Shown piece after piece: positions 8,979 to 15,623 of a stretch of 38,465 nucleotides of DNA (position 1 is its first letter; each line of letters begins with the position of its first letter). The DNA comes from Oceanobacillus caeni (GTDB lineage Bacteria; Bacillota; Bacilli; Bacillales; Amphibacillaceae), in NCBI RefSeq assembly GCF_019037185.1, contig NZ_JAHHXM010000028.1:1-38465 (forward strand). The letters run 5' to 3'. The notes beneath the pieces are model-generated. The model had not been told where the DNA came from. It was given only the letters and a program-made list of their open reading frames with translations, and did no database searches. The position numbers were made by a program, and so were the translations under genes.

Positions 8979-9008
8979 AAGAGCACCCTATGTGAATAGA
9001 GTACTCTT
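8979..9008 (-). terminator. terminator of sspE
   Basis: A 13-bp stem (8979-8991 with 8996-9008) includes two G-T pairs over a GTGA loop. The T run CTCTTTTTC follows on the minus strand, 21 nt after the sspE stop codon. Confidence 0.85.
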
Positions 9009-9029
9009 TTTTCTTAGGAAGGAATTTAT

Positions 9030-9362
9030 TTATTTTTTGTTTTGTTGGGACTTTTGGTTTTGCTTTCTTACTTCTTGAGCATTTGTTTCAGAAGCAAACT
9101 CTGTACCAAATTGCCCAGAACCTTGTGCTGCTTGTTGGTTTTGTTTTCTTACTTCCTGAGCATTTGTTTCAGAAGCAAACTCTGTACCAAATTGTCCAGA
9201 ACCTTGTGCTGCTTGTTGGTTTTGTTTTCTTACTTCCTGAGCATTTGTTTCAGAAGCAAATTCTGTACCAAATTGTCCAGAACCTTGTGCAGATTGTTGA
9301 TTTTGTTGTCTCACTTCCTGAACGTTAGTACCAGCAGTTGTCTTTTTAGGATTTTTAGCCAT
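9030..9362 (-). CDS. sspE: gamma-type small acid-soluble spore protein, three-repeat form
   Basis: This is a spore-core storage protein, degraded by the protease GPR during germination to supply amino acids. It has 110 residues, Gln/Ala/Gly-rich, with three copies of a 27-residue unit. Each unit contains GQFGTEFASE, the GPR cleavage region, and (T)NAQEVRKQNQ. B. subtilis SspE has two such units and is 84 residues, so this is an expanded form. GGAGGTGAT sits ahead of ATG 9362; a longer reading to 9395 is not needed. Expression in the forespore under SigG is known for the family, but I could not identify a convincing SigG promoter. Confidence 0.95.
   Translation of the reverse strand: MAKNPKKTTAGTNVQEVRQQNQQSAQGSGQFGTEFASETNAQEVRKQNQQAAQGSGQFGTEFASETNAQEVRKQNQQAAQGSGQFGTEFASETNAQEVRKQNQKSQQNKK
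9087..9329 (-). repeat. three 81-bp tandem repeats inside sspE
   Basis: Landmark CTGTACCAAATTG recurs at 9101, 9182 and 9263, exactly 81 bp apart. The units are almost identical at DNA level, indicating recent duplication or homogenisation by recombination. A partial fourth unit forms the C-terminal tail. Confidence 0.9.
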
Positions 9363-9519
9363 CAATATCACCTCCGCACTACTTAATTTGTCCAAGAATT
9401 CTTTTGTTATCCATTTATTTTTAAATATTTATAACCATCCTTGGAAAGAAGTCCCGCGGTAATTTAAGCTGATTATACACAAATTAGTAATGATCGGAAT
9501 TTTTATAGGGGGAAAAAAC

Positions 9520-9705
9520 ATGGATACTCTTAGAGATTTTTCCGAGCTTACAATGATGAGTAAAAAGAAGTGGAAAGATGAAGAATTAGACTATTATCAA
9601 CAGGCCCTGTCCCAAGTTTTACCATATATTAACTCAGAAGGATTGTCCAAATTACACGAAATAAATGAGGAAATGTATAGTAGAAATTTAAATAATGACG
9701 TGTAG
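9520..9705 (+). CDS. small hypothetical protein in the yfhS position
   Basis: This 61-residue acidic, helical protein has no membrane segment and no recognised domain. It begins MDTLRDFSEL and has a KKKWKDEELDYYQ stretch. The ATG at 9520 has AGGGGGA at proper distance, so the upstream in-frame ATG (9490) is not the start. It lies between sspE and mutY, divergent from sspE and convergent with mutY, the place of B. subtilis yfhS. I cannot confirm orthology from memory of the sequence. A hairpin terminator follows. Confidence 0.7.
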   Translation: MDTLRDFSELTMMSKKKWKDEELDYYQQALSQVLPYINSEGLSKLHEINEEMYSRNLNNDV

Positions 9706-9716
9706 ATAAGTTTGTA

Positions 9717-9742
9717 GAGGGCTTAGGTATTTCTAAGCCCTC
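9717..9742. terminator. hairpin between the yfhS-position gene and mutY
   Basis: GAGGGCTTAG (9717-9726) pairs perfectly with CTAAGCCCTC (9733-9742) over a 6-nt loop. The T run is weak on both sides. Confidence 0.7.
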
Positions 9743-9781
9743 AAGAATTAGTTTTGTTAAATGGCTTTTCACAATAACCAT

Positions 9782-10849
9782 CTACAAAAATTTCATCATT
9801 TTCTGATGTGACACAGGAAATGGGAATTCCTCTATTTCCTCTTTTGAAACAAATTTCAATCGTGAATCTTTTACTTTTTCATTAACAGTTACTGCTTCAT
9901 AAATACTTAAATCCCATTTAATATGGGAAAAAACATGTGTCAAATGATCTATTTTATCTTTAACACGAACAGAAACACCATATTCCTTTTGTACCCATTC
10001 AGCAGCTCCCTCTAATCCAACTTCTTTCAACGAAATCATTGGGAATTGCCAGAGGTTTGCTAGCAAACCTTCATTTAGTCGCTTCTCAATCAAATATTCA
10101 TCCTTATTATTTTTAACTAATAATACCATATAGGAAAGTGTTTTTTGCTTTTTAGCCTTTGTCTTTATTGGTAATTCTTCTTGTACTCCCTCTGCAAAAG
10201 CCTGGCAATACTCTCCAACTGGACAAAATAAACAAGCGGGTGATTTTGGGGTACAAATGGTTGCACCTAAATCCATGATTGCTTGATTAAAGGAAGAAGG
10301 ATCTTCTTTTGAAATAACTTCCCGTACCAACTCCTCAAACTTTTTCCTTGTTTTCAATTGTGCGATATCATCTTCTATCTTGAACACGCGAGAAAAAACA
10401 CGCATAACATTTCCATCCACTGCCGGTTCTGGCAGGTCATATGCGATGGATAGAATTGCCCCTTTCGTATACGGTCCTATTCCTTTTAATGAGCCTAATT
10501 CTTTGGGGTTATCCGGAACTTTCCCATCATACGTTTCTACAACTTCTTTCACCGCAGACTGTAAATTCCTTGCACGTGAATAATAACCTAGCCCTTCCCA
10601 TGTTTTTAAAACTTCTTGTTCATCCGCTTTTGCCAATTCATACACCGTTGGAAATTTTTCCATAAACTTTTGAAAATATGGAATAACTGTATCCACTTTA
10701 GTTTGTTGAAGCATGATTTCAGAAACCCATACTTTATAAGGATCTTGATCTTGTCGCCAAGGTAAATCTCGCTTATTCTCGTAATACCAGTCAAGTAAAT
10801 CATACTGAAATCCAAAACTGTTAAAGTTTTTTAAAATTTGTGTTATCAT
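9782..10849 (-). CDS. mutY: MutY, adenine DNA glycosylase
   Basis: MutY removes adenine mispaired with 8-oxoguanine in base-excision repair. It has 355 residues from ATG 10849, which has GGAAG 7 nt upstream; the reading frame stays open to 11065 but without a start signal. The catalytic Glu is E44 in SEIMLQQT. The helix-hairpin-helix is GIGPYTKGAI with D145 in AVDGNV. The [4Fe-4S] ligands C199, C206, C209 and C215 have the family spacing CX6CX2CX5C. The C-terminal ~125 residues form the NUDIX-like 8-oxoG recognition domain. It is divergent from yfhP, as in B. subtilis (yfhQ-yfhP). Confidence 0.95.
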   Translation of the reverse strand: MITQILKNFNSFGFQYDLLDWYYENKRDLPWRQDQDPYKVWVSEIMLQQTKVDTVIPYFQKFMEKFPTVYELAKADEQEVLKTWEGLGYYSRARNLQSAVKEVVETYDGKVPDNPKELGSLKGIGPYTKGAILSIAYDLPEPAVDGNVMRVFSRVFKIEDDIAQLKTRKKFEELVREVISKEDPSSFNQAIMDLGATICTPKSPACLFCPVGEYCQAFAEGVQEELPIKTKAKKQKTLSYMVLLVKNNKDEYLIEKRLNEGLLANLWQFPMISLKEVGLEGAAEWVQKEYGVSVRVKDKIDHLTHVFSHIKWDLSIYEAVTVNEKVKDSRLKFVSKEEIEEFPFPVSHQKMMKFL

Positions 10850-10947
10850 AATGACACTTCCTTTATGGTACAATAAAAAATATAAATAAAAATTTTCATT
10901 GAGGTAAAAGTAAACATAGTGATACTTTTTAAGCGAGAGGAGGATAT

Positions 10948-11940
10948 TTGAACTTGGATACAGCAACGCACATAGTAATGGGAATTTCATTAGGTGGTTT
11001 AGCAACAATTGATCCAGTAGTTCATAATGATGCAACCCTATTTTACGCTGTTTTAACTGGTACAATCATAGGTTCACATGCCCCTGATTTTGATACCATT
11101 TTTAAACTAAAAAATAATGCGACGTATATTCGTCATCATCGTGGGGCATCCCATTCGCTCCCAGCTATCGTACTATGGGGATTAATCGTGTCCGGATTAA
11201 TTTACATGTTTGTTCCAGAAGTAAGCTATCTACATCTCTGGTTTTGGACAGCACTTGCTGTTATTATACATGTATTTGTTGATTTATTTAATGCATATGG
11301 AACCCAAGCATTCCGGCCGTTCTCGAACAAATGGATTGCACTTGGATTTATCAATACATTTGACCCTTACCTCTTCTTAATTCACCTTGGAGGTATTGGT
11401 GCTTGGATGTTAGGTGCACATCCGGGATATACATGGTTATCCATTTATACCGTAATTGTTTTATATTACATCAAACGCTACATGGATAAAAGAGAAATTG
11501 TTAGAGAAATAAAAGATTATATACCAAACACAATCGAAATTGCCACTTCTCCAACATTAAAGCAAAACTTCTGGCGTGTCGCCATCACGACGGAAGATAA
11601 GTTTTATGTAGCCACCGTTGAGAATGGGCATATCGAAATTGTGGATGAATTTAATAAAATTCCGTTACCCGAATCACCAATTATTGAAAAAGCATTTGAA
11701 GACAAAAATGTCGCTTCTTTCTTAAATTTCTCTCCTGTTTACCGTTGGGAAATTAATGAATTTGATCAATACACAGAAGTTCGCTTTATAGATTTACGCT
11801 ATCGTTCAAAAGAATATTATCCCTTTGTTGCAATCGTACAAATCGATCGTAACATGGAAATTATCAGTTCCTATACAGGTTGGATATTCTCGGAACATAA
11901 GTTGCGCAATAAACTTGTTATTGAAGACAACTTTGTATAG
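10948..11940 (+). CDS. yfhP: YfhP, membrane-bound metal-dependent hydrolase family
   Basis: This 330-residue protein is of the YdjM/DUF457 family. Several membrane helices occur in the N-terminal half (about 12-40, 67-115 and 145-175), followed by a soluble C-terminal domain of about 140 residues. Conserved His/Asp motifs include HAPDFDTIF and YIRHHRGASHS, thought to bind metal. The function is not established; B. subtilis YfhP is linked to membrane stress responses. The start codon is a TTG: 10948 is listed, but TTG at 10954 begins exactly like the homologue (LDTATHIVMG). AGGAGG lies just upstream and allows either. Confidence 0.85.
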   Translation: MNLDTATHIVMGISLGGLATIDPVVHNDATLFYAVLTGTIIGSHAPDFDTIFKLKNNATYIRHHRGASHSLPAIVLWGLIVSGLIYMFVPEVSYLHLWFWTALAVIIHVFVDLFNAYGTQAFRPFSNKWIALGFINTFDPYLFLIHLGGIGAWMLGAHPGYTWLSIYTVIVLYYIKRYMDKREIVREIKDYIPNTIEIATSPTLKQNFWRVAITTEDKFYVATVENGHIEIVDEFNKIPLPESPIIEKAFEDKNVASFLNFSPVYRWEINEFDQYTEVRFIDLRYRSKEYYPFVAIVQIDRNMEIISSYTGWIFSEHKLRNKLVIEDNFV

Positions 11941-11950
11941 CAACATGAAA

Positions 11951-11981
11951 AAGACCAATTTCAGAGACTGGAATTGGTCTT
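11951..11981. terminator. terminator after yfhP
   Basis: A 14-bp stem (AAGACCAATTTCAG with CTGGAATTGGTCTT, one G-T pair) has an AGA loop. T-rich sequence follows on both strands, so it likely also serves yfhH from the other side. Confidence 0.85.
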
Positions 11982-11987
11982 TCTTCA

Positions 11988-12047
11988 TGTTTAGCTCAAG
12001 TGCTAAAGTCATAGCGAGAACATCGCTAAACGGACGCTTTCATCTTT
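11988..12047 (-). repeat. short copy of the GCGGAAGCGC...GGCGCTGGAGC dispersed repeat
   Basis: On the minus strand it starts GAAAGCGTCCGTTTAGCGA and ends near GCACTTGAGCTAAAC. These parallel the left end (GGAAGCGCCCGTTTAGCAA) and right end (GGCGCTGGAGCCGGAC) of the full copy at 15341-15580. The ~150-bp interior is absent. It lies between the yfhP terminator and the yfhH stop codon. Confidence 0.55.
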
Positions 12048-12052
12048 CTATA

Positions 12053-12388
12053 TCATTCCATCACTTTTTTTCCAAGCAATGAAATTGGAATAGCTTCTTC
12101 TTTTTCATATACTTCTTTTAGCAAGTTTACTCGATGACCCCATGCAAAAACTCCATTAATATAATTGATTTTAAACGTAAATCCCGGATCCATTTTTAAC
12201 TCATATTCTTCGTTTGAACCAAAGTCTTCTGGATTCATTGTATAGGCCAGCGCAACTTGCATTTTTCTTTCATTTATTTGTACTTCTGATATGTTTCCGA
12301 GCTGCTCCGCTTTCTGAGCCTTTTCTTTCAACTTACCTATTTCTTTATATAACTCTTCAACCGAGTAATCACTATATCTGTAATTCAT
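12053..12388 (-). CDS. yfhH: YfhH family protein (DUF1811)
   Basis: This 111-residue protein is clearly related to B. subtilis YfhH. It has an N-terminal helical region (RYSDYSVEELYKEIGKLKEKAQKAEQLG), MNPEDFG in the middle, and an SH3-like C-terminal part with the conserved INGVFAWG motif, ending PISLLGK. Its function is unknown. It is encoded immediately downstream of recX (56-nt gap with only a weak hairpin) on the same strand, as in B. subtilis, so the two probably share a transcript. Confidence 0.88.
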   Translation of the reverse strand: MNYRYSDYSVEELYKEIGKLKEKAQKAEQLGNISEVQINERKMQVALAYTMNPEDFGSNEEYELKMDPGFTFKINYINGVFAWGHRVNLLKEVYEKEEAIPISLLGKKVME

Positions 12389-12444
12389 CCCTTTTCCCCC
12401 TTACACCTTTATTTTACACCGGTTTCTAAAAAAGAGAAACTTAT

Positions 12445-13266
12445 TTAGTAGGAGTCCCCTTCCAGAAATTCAGCCAAATAACGATTTATGTACTCCACCT
12501 GAAATCCTTTACGGTACATTGCTTCTTTTAGCTTTTGCTGTAGTATGAATCCTTCATACTTTTTACTATATTTCCGTAATAGCTTATCTCCTTGATATAC
12601 AATGGCATCCCATTCCGCTTCCTTGTCTTCTCCTTCATTCATTTGGGATATGGCATCTGAAATAACAGCCTGGCTAAACCCTTTTTGGAGTAGGTTTGCC
12701 TGAAGTTTTTGAATTTGTTGCTTATAGGATTCTCGCTTGCCGGCATTTATTTTTTTCTCCAACTTTTTGGATACCTTCTCGAACTGTGCTTCATAAGGAT
12801 ATAAATGAATAGCCTCCTCCGCAATCGCACTAGTAACTCCTTTTTCTATTAATTCCTTTTTAATAAGTAAAGGTCCTTTACTTGACGTATTCATCCGCGT
12901 CCTGACAAACATTTCCGCAAAAAGTTTATCATCAAGTAATTTTTCTTTTATTAATCGTTCCATAATGATCGTTATTTGTTCAGGAATGACTTCTTTTTTC
13001 GCTAAATATTCCCGCATTTCCTTTTTTGTCCGCATACGATAGCTTAAAAAATGAATCGCCAGTGTATAGGATTTTTGAATGGAGTCCTTTTCCAACAACA
13101 TTTCAATCATGGAATCACTCATTTCCAATCCTTTACGAAGATTAAATTCAACTAAAACGGCCTCATCTACACTAAATGCATATTCTTCCTGATCCCCATC
13201 CGTTAGAAAAATATTATATCTGTTCTTTGTCCGCTTCTGCGTTGTAATCTTAGCTATTTTTTTCAT
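12445..13266 (-). CDS. recX: RecX, regulator of RecA
   Basis: RecX modulates RecA filament formation during recombination and the SOS response. This protein has 273 residues, the long Bacillus form. The N terminus (~60 residues, MKKIAKITTQKRTKNRYNIF...) is followed by repeated three-helix units. The hallmark is YTLAIHFLSYRMRTKKEMREYL at about 70-90, then the LIKKELIEKGV and QKLQANLLQKGFS repeats. GGGGA lies about 10 nt ahead of the ATG. No LexA-type operator was recognised upstream. yfhH follows; upstream lies a repeat-rich gap. Confidence 0.92.
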   Translation of the reverse strand: MKKIAKITTQKRTKNRYNIFLTDGDQEEYAFSVDEAVLVEFNLRKGLEMSDSMIEMLLEKDSIQKSYTLAIHFLSYRMRTKKEMREYLAKKEVIPEQITIIMERLIKEKLLDDKLFAEMFVRTRMNTSSKGPLLIKKELIEKGVTSAIAEEAIHLYPYEAQFEKVSKKLEKKINAGKRESYKQQIQKLQANLLQKGFSQAVISDAISQMNEGEDKEAEWDAIVYQGDKLLRKYSKKYEGFILQQKLKEAMYRKGFQVEYINRYLAEFLEGDSY

Positions 13267-13458
13267 GGCACACTATCCCCCTATTCTTCATATATTAACA
13301 TGGAAGTTTATCTATCTATAAGCAATTGTATTATATTTCTTTAGGAAAAAATTTCATACAAAATAAACAAAAAACCATTTCTTTTTTAAGAAAAACATTG
13401 TAGAATGAAACTACCAAATTACGAAAGAGATGAAATTTAAACCAACCGTTTATCCCAC

Positions 13459-13607
13459 TAAACGAGCAGTAAGACTCTCGCCTCAAGCTTCTAGGGAAAC
13501 AAAGAAGGCAGATGGGAGTCTGGCTGCCCGTAAAGGTCTCATAAGTACGACTAGTCATCAGTGGTGGATGAAAGTAACCCCCCACTTATGAAAGTCTTCT
13601 TTATCGG
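13459..13607 (+). repeat. GGGCAGTAAGACT-type dispersed repeat, long copy
   Basis: It begins AACGAGCAGTAAGACTC and ends AAGTCTTCTTTATC. The 5' half folds into a hairpin (GCAG..GACTCTC with GGGAGTC..CTGC, 13465-13528). The 3' half contains a second fold (AGTGGTGG with CCCCCCACTT, 13560-13587). Related shorter sequences occur at 14893-14948 and 33611-33638. The 13267-13458 part of this gap, upstream of recX, holds nothing I can identify. Confidence 0.6.
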
Positions 13608-13637
13608 GAATGAAATATTAATTTGAAATTAAATAGG

Positions 13638-13804
13638 GAAGGCAAATGGTGCGCCACCAGTTTTTACTGGTTCTAGTGGGTTCGATTCCCACCCCGAATT
13701 TTTGTTGAAATCTAAAATAAAAATTCGAGGGTGGGTCACTCACACAATCCTTATGCCTTTTCGCGTTAGGACAGTACCCACCTGGAATGAGGAGGGTATT
13801 TTTT
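13638..13804 (+). ncRNA. candidate structured leader RNA (attenuator) upstream of a GNAT gene
   Basis: About 165 nt directly ahead of the acetyltransferase gene can form mutually exclusive stems. A closing stem GAAGGCA (13638-13644) pairs with TGCCTTT (13754-13760). A T-arm-like stem-loop GTGGG-TTCGATT-CCCAC spans 13676-13692. A long hairpin CCCACCCCGAATTTTT (13688-13703) pairs with AAAAATTCG-A-GGGTGGG (13719-13735). GGTGGGT (13730-13736) can instead pair with ACCCACC (13776-13782), which would break the terminator-like hairpin at 13775-13798. I do not recognise any known riboswitch or T-box class. Function and ligand are unknown. Confidence 0.5.
13775..13804 (+). terminator. terminator-like hairpin overlapping the GNAT ribosome binding site
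   Basis: TACCC-A-CCT (13775-13783) pairs with AGG-A-GGGTA (13790-13798) over GGAATG, and six T follow (13799-13804). The AGGAGG ribosome site lies in its 3' arm and the ATG begins right after the T run. The structure can therefore stop transcription or mask translation. Confidence 0.6.
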
Positions 13805-14362
13805 ATGTTAAAAACTCGTGATCTACATGAAGTTCCTGTTTTATTTGAATTAATGTCGCATCCGGAAGTTTTCCCATACGTAAGGCATAAAGCCTATTCT
13901 GTAGATGAATTCTACTTTATGACAAAGAAAATGATGGAAGATGAAGAAAATGGAAAGTTAATTTCACGAACCATTCTTGACGAGTACCAACAACCAATTG
14001 GAACAATCAATCTTTTTGATATAGAAGATAATTTTGGTTTCTTAGCAACATGGATTGGGAAACCGTATTTCGGAAAAGGATATAATAAACCGGCCAAAGA
14101 GAACTTTTTCGATGAATTATTTTTCTCTAATCAAATTGAGGGAATCTTCATGAAGGTGAGAAGAACAAATACCCGCTCCTTAAAAGCCGCATTGAAGTTA
14201 CCTTATGTTGCACTTGCCAATACAACGTATCCGGAAGTATATCAAAAAGTAAATAAAACGGAAGACATTTATGATTTATTCGTCATTACAAAAGAACATT
14301 ATCTTTCCTATAAACAATTTGCGTCAGTTGAATCAGCCTCTACTGGAGAAGAAGTTTCTTAG
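13805..14362 (+). CDS. GNAT-family N-acetyltransferase
   Basis: This 185-residue protein has the GNAT fold and resembles ribosomal-protein-type acetyltransferases. Visible are a first strand 'LKTRDLHEVPVLFELMSHPEVFPYV', the strands around 'PIGTINLFDIEDNFGFLATWIG', and a 'YFGKGYN' acetyl-CoA loop resembling the usual QxxGxG/A. The RTNTRSLKAALKL segment corresponds to the conserved 'N..S.....k.GF' end. The substrate is unknown. ATG 13805 has AGGAGG 9 nt upstream; the in-frame ATG at 13787 lies within the leader hairpin. The gene sits where B. subtilis has yfhF, between recX and yfhE, and appears to be controlled by the structured leader. Confidence 0.8.
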   Translation: MLKTRDLHEVPVLFELMSHPEVFPYVRHKAYSVDEFYFMTKKMMEDEENGKLISRTILDEYQQPIGTINLFDIEDNFGFLATWIGKPYFGKGYNKPAKENFFDELFFSNQIEGIFMKVRRTNTRSLKAALKLPYVALANTTYPEVYQKVNKTEDIYDLFVITKEHYLSYKQFASVESASTGEEVS

Positions 14363-14608
14363 AAGAGGTTGGGACAAAAATGTTTTATCAAAAGGGAAAT
14401 CCGAACTTTACAGAAGTTATGGAGTAGATAAACCGCTACGGAAATATACTTCGCTTTCCGCGGGCGGCTGGTGAGCCTCCTCGTGCTAACGCACTGCGGG
14501 GTCTCACCCAGGCCTTTTTCCCCGCAGGAGTCTACGTATATTTCCTCCACTAATTTTGTAGGATTGTTCGTCTTTTGAGTTAAACATTTCGTTATGTCCC
14601 ATCCTCTT
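14363..14608. repeat. 246-bp dispersed repeat with terminal inverted repeats
   Basis: Outer 14-bp arms AAGAGGTTGGGACA (14363-14376) and TGTCCCATCCTCTT (14595-14608) differ at one position. Inner arms GGAAATATAC and GTATATTTCC are perfect. The core is GC-rich with CCGCGGGCGG and CCCCGCAGGAGTC, unlike the AT-rich surroundings. It starts at the base after the acetyltransferase stop codon. No protein is encoded. Elements of this look are familiar from Bacillaceae genomes as non-coding dispersed repeats; I cannot name a catalogue entry. Confidence 0.75.
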
Positions 14609-14704
14609 TCTTTTGCTAAAAATAATGATTTTTCCAACTATATGTAAACATGAATAATCTCCTAACCAATGGGTAAACTATATTTAAAAAGTGAGGGATG
14701 ACTT

Positions 14705-14833
14705 ATGCCAAAGCATAGATCCGAACACCGCGGCAAAATACTGAATAGTACACAAGAAGTTCTTTACCAAAAGGAATTTAAGCGTGCAGATCGTATTTAT
14801 AACCAATTATCTCAAAAAGGAAACCGAGGCTAA
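14705..14833 (+). CDS. yfhE: YfhE-like small protein
   Basis: This 42-codon gene encodes a basic peptide beginning MPKHRSEHRG with the central TQEVLYQKEFKRADR motif. That motif resembles the YfhE family (B. subtilis yfhE, also ~40 residues, next to the recX cluster). GAGGG lies 7 nt ahead of the ATG. It is followed immediately by a terminator whose stem includes the last codons. Its function is unknown; the family is confined to spore formers and relatives. Gene order recX - (GNAT) - yfhE supports the assignment, which is otherwise from motif memory. Confidence 0.75.
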   Translation: MPKHRSEHRGKILNSTQEVLYQKEFKRADRIYNQLSQKGNRG

Positions 14834-14850
14834 TTTGCTTCGGTTTTTCT
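14821..14850 (+). terminator. terminator overlapping the yfhE stop codon
   Basis: AAACCGAGGC (14821-14830) pairs with GCTTCGGTTT (14837-14846), one G-T pair, followed by TTCTT. The stop codon TAA lies in the 6-nt loop, so ribosomes reaching the end of yfhE would block hairpin formation. Confidence 0.75.
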
Positions 14851-14892
14851 TATTACTCCGTTTATTAACATTATTATGCATAACTGATTTGG

Positions 14893-14948
14893 AAACGGGC
14901 AGTAAGACTACCACCTTAAGCTTTCCGACGGGAGATCAACTATTGCCC
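14893..14948 (+). repeat. GGGCAGTAAGACT-type dispersed repeat, truncated copy
   Basis: It begins AAACGGGCAGTAAGACT, as at 13459, and ends TTGCCC. It can form only the first hairpin of that element (GGGCA with TGCCC). The rest of 14949-15050 shows nothing else. Confidence 0.5.
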
Positions 14949-15076
14949 TTTCGATGCATCTGTTATTGGTTTCTACCTTATTTCAAAAAACTTTTGAAAT
15001 AATTTAAAACTCTTTATCCACCATATTGCTTTTACCTCCTGCAAAATCTATACTTAGGATGGGGAGGTTTGATAGT

Positions 15077-15334
15077 ATGGTAATGGTACTGTCTATAATC
15101 ACTGTAATCACTGTAATAATAGCACTTATCGCAACTATGTATATTTTTAAACAAGAAGAAAATAAAGCAAAAAGATATGAAGCAGAAGGCCAAACAGCCG
15201 CGAACGAGCTAAAACGCTCTCACGAATATGAAACAAAGTCCGTATCTTATAATATAAAAAACCTATCTTGGATTTATGTATTAATGATTCTCCTATCCTT
15301 TATCGGCTTAGCTATTTATATGTACAATTTATAG
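15077..15334 (+). CDS. small two-helix membrane protein, unidentified
   Basis: This 85-residue protein is not recognised. An N-terminal hydrophobic helix (about 1-24, Ile/Val-rich), a charged middle (KQEENKAKRYEAEG..., about 27-58) and a C-terminal helix (about 64-84) suggest a hairpin membrane protein with the loop on one side. The ATG at 15077 has GGGGAGG 9 nt upstream; the ATG two codons later is an alternative, and the frame extends back to 15026 without a site. It stands alone between repeats. Confidence 0.6.
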   Translation: MVMVLSIITVITVIIALIATMYIFKQEENKAKRYEAEGQTAANELKRSHEYETKSVSYNIKNLSWIYVLMILLSFIGLAIYMYNL

Positions 15335-15340
15335 AACCAA

Positions 15341-15580
15341 AGGCGGAAGCGCCCGTTTAGCAACGTACAAACTGGAACACTACGCAATGAGATAAAGGAA
15401 ACACGGTGAGGTACGAGCCGATGTTGACTTTCACCACAAGGGTATAAGTGCGACTAAGCCTCTAGTTTCACCAATCGGCAAGTCTTCTTTATCGTAGTGG
15501 AGGAGTGTGAAGTTTGGGACTGCGCTAACGCTCGCCCCACCAAAAAGATCTGCTAGTTGCTGGGCGCTGGAGCCGGACGT
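15341..15580 (+). repeat. full-length GCGGAAGCGC...GGCGCTGGAGC dispersed repeat with nested segment
   Basis: The left end GGCGGAAGCGCCC (15342-15354) is the inverted repeat of the right end GGGCGCTGGAGCC (15562-15574). The interior includes AACTGGAACACTACGC and GGTGAGGTACGAGCCGATG. Between two copies of CTAGT (15462-15466 and 15553-15557) lies an ~86-bp segment containing AAGTCTTCTTTATCG, which also ends the other repeat family at 13607. This region of about 320 nt has no supportable gene. Confidence 0.7.
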
Positions 15581-15623
15581 GGCCTTTCTTAAGACAAGAA
15601 ATATTAAGAATTTATACATTCCC

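Noticed and set aside
9042-9386. ORFs on the plus strand over sspE
   Set aside because: These are shadow frames of the repetitive sspE gene; their Leu/Phe/Cys-rich products mirror its repeats.
13331-13585. 84-codon minus-strand ORF
   Set aside because: It lies across the GGGCAGTAAGACT repeat with no start signal or family match.
13648-13703. A tRNA or tmRNA gene, because of the TTCGATT loop
   Set aside because: The T-arm-like hairpin is perfect, but no matching acceptor stem, D arm or 7-nt anticodon loop can be built. The upstream hairpin has a 4-nt loop.
13638-13804. T-box leader
   Set aside because: GAGGGTGGGTCACTC resembles the T-box core only loosely; the conserved AGGGTGGNACCGCG is not present and the gene is not aminoacyl-tRNA or amino-acid related.
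14359-15002. Short ORFs at 14359-14637 (minus) and 14784-15002 (plus)
   Set aside because: Both lie in dispersed repeats and lack ribosome sites; the second overlaps yfhE out of frame.
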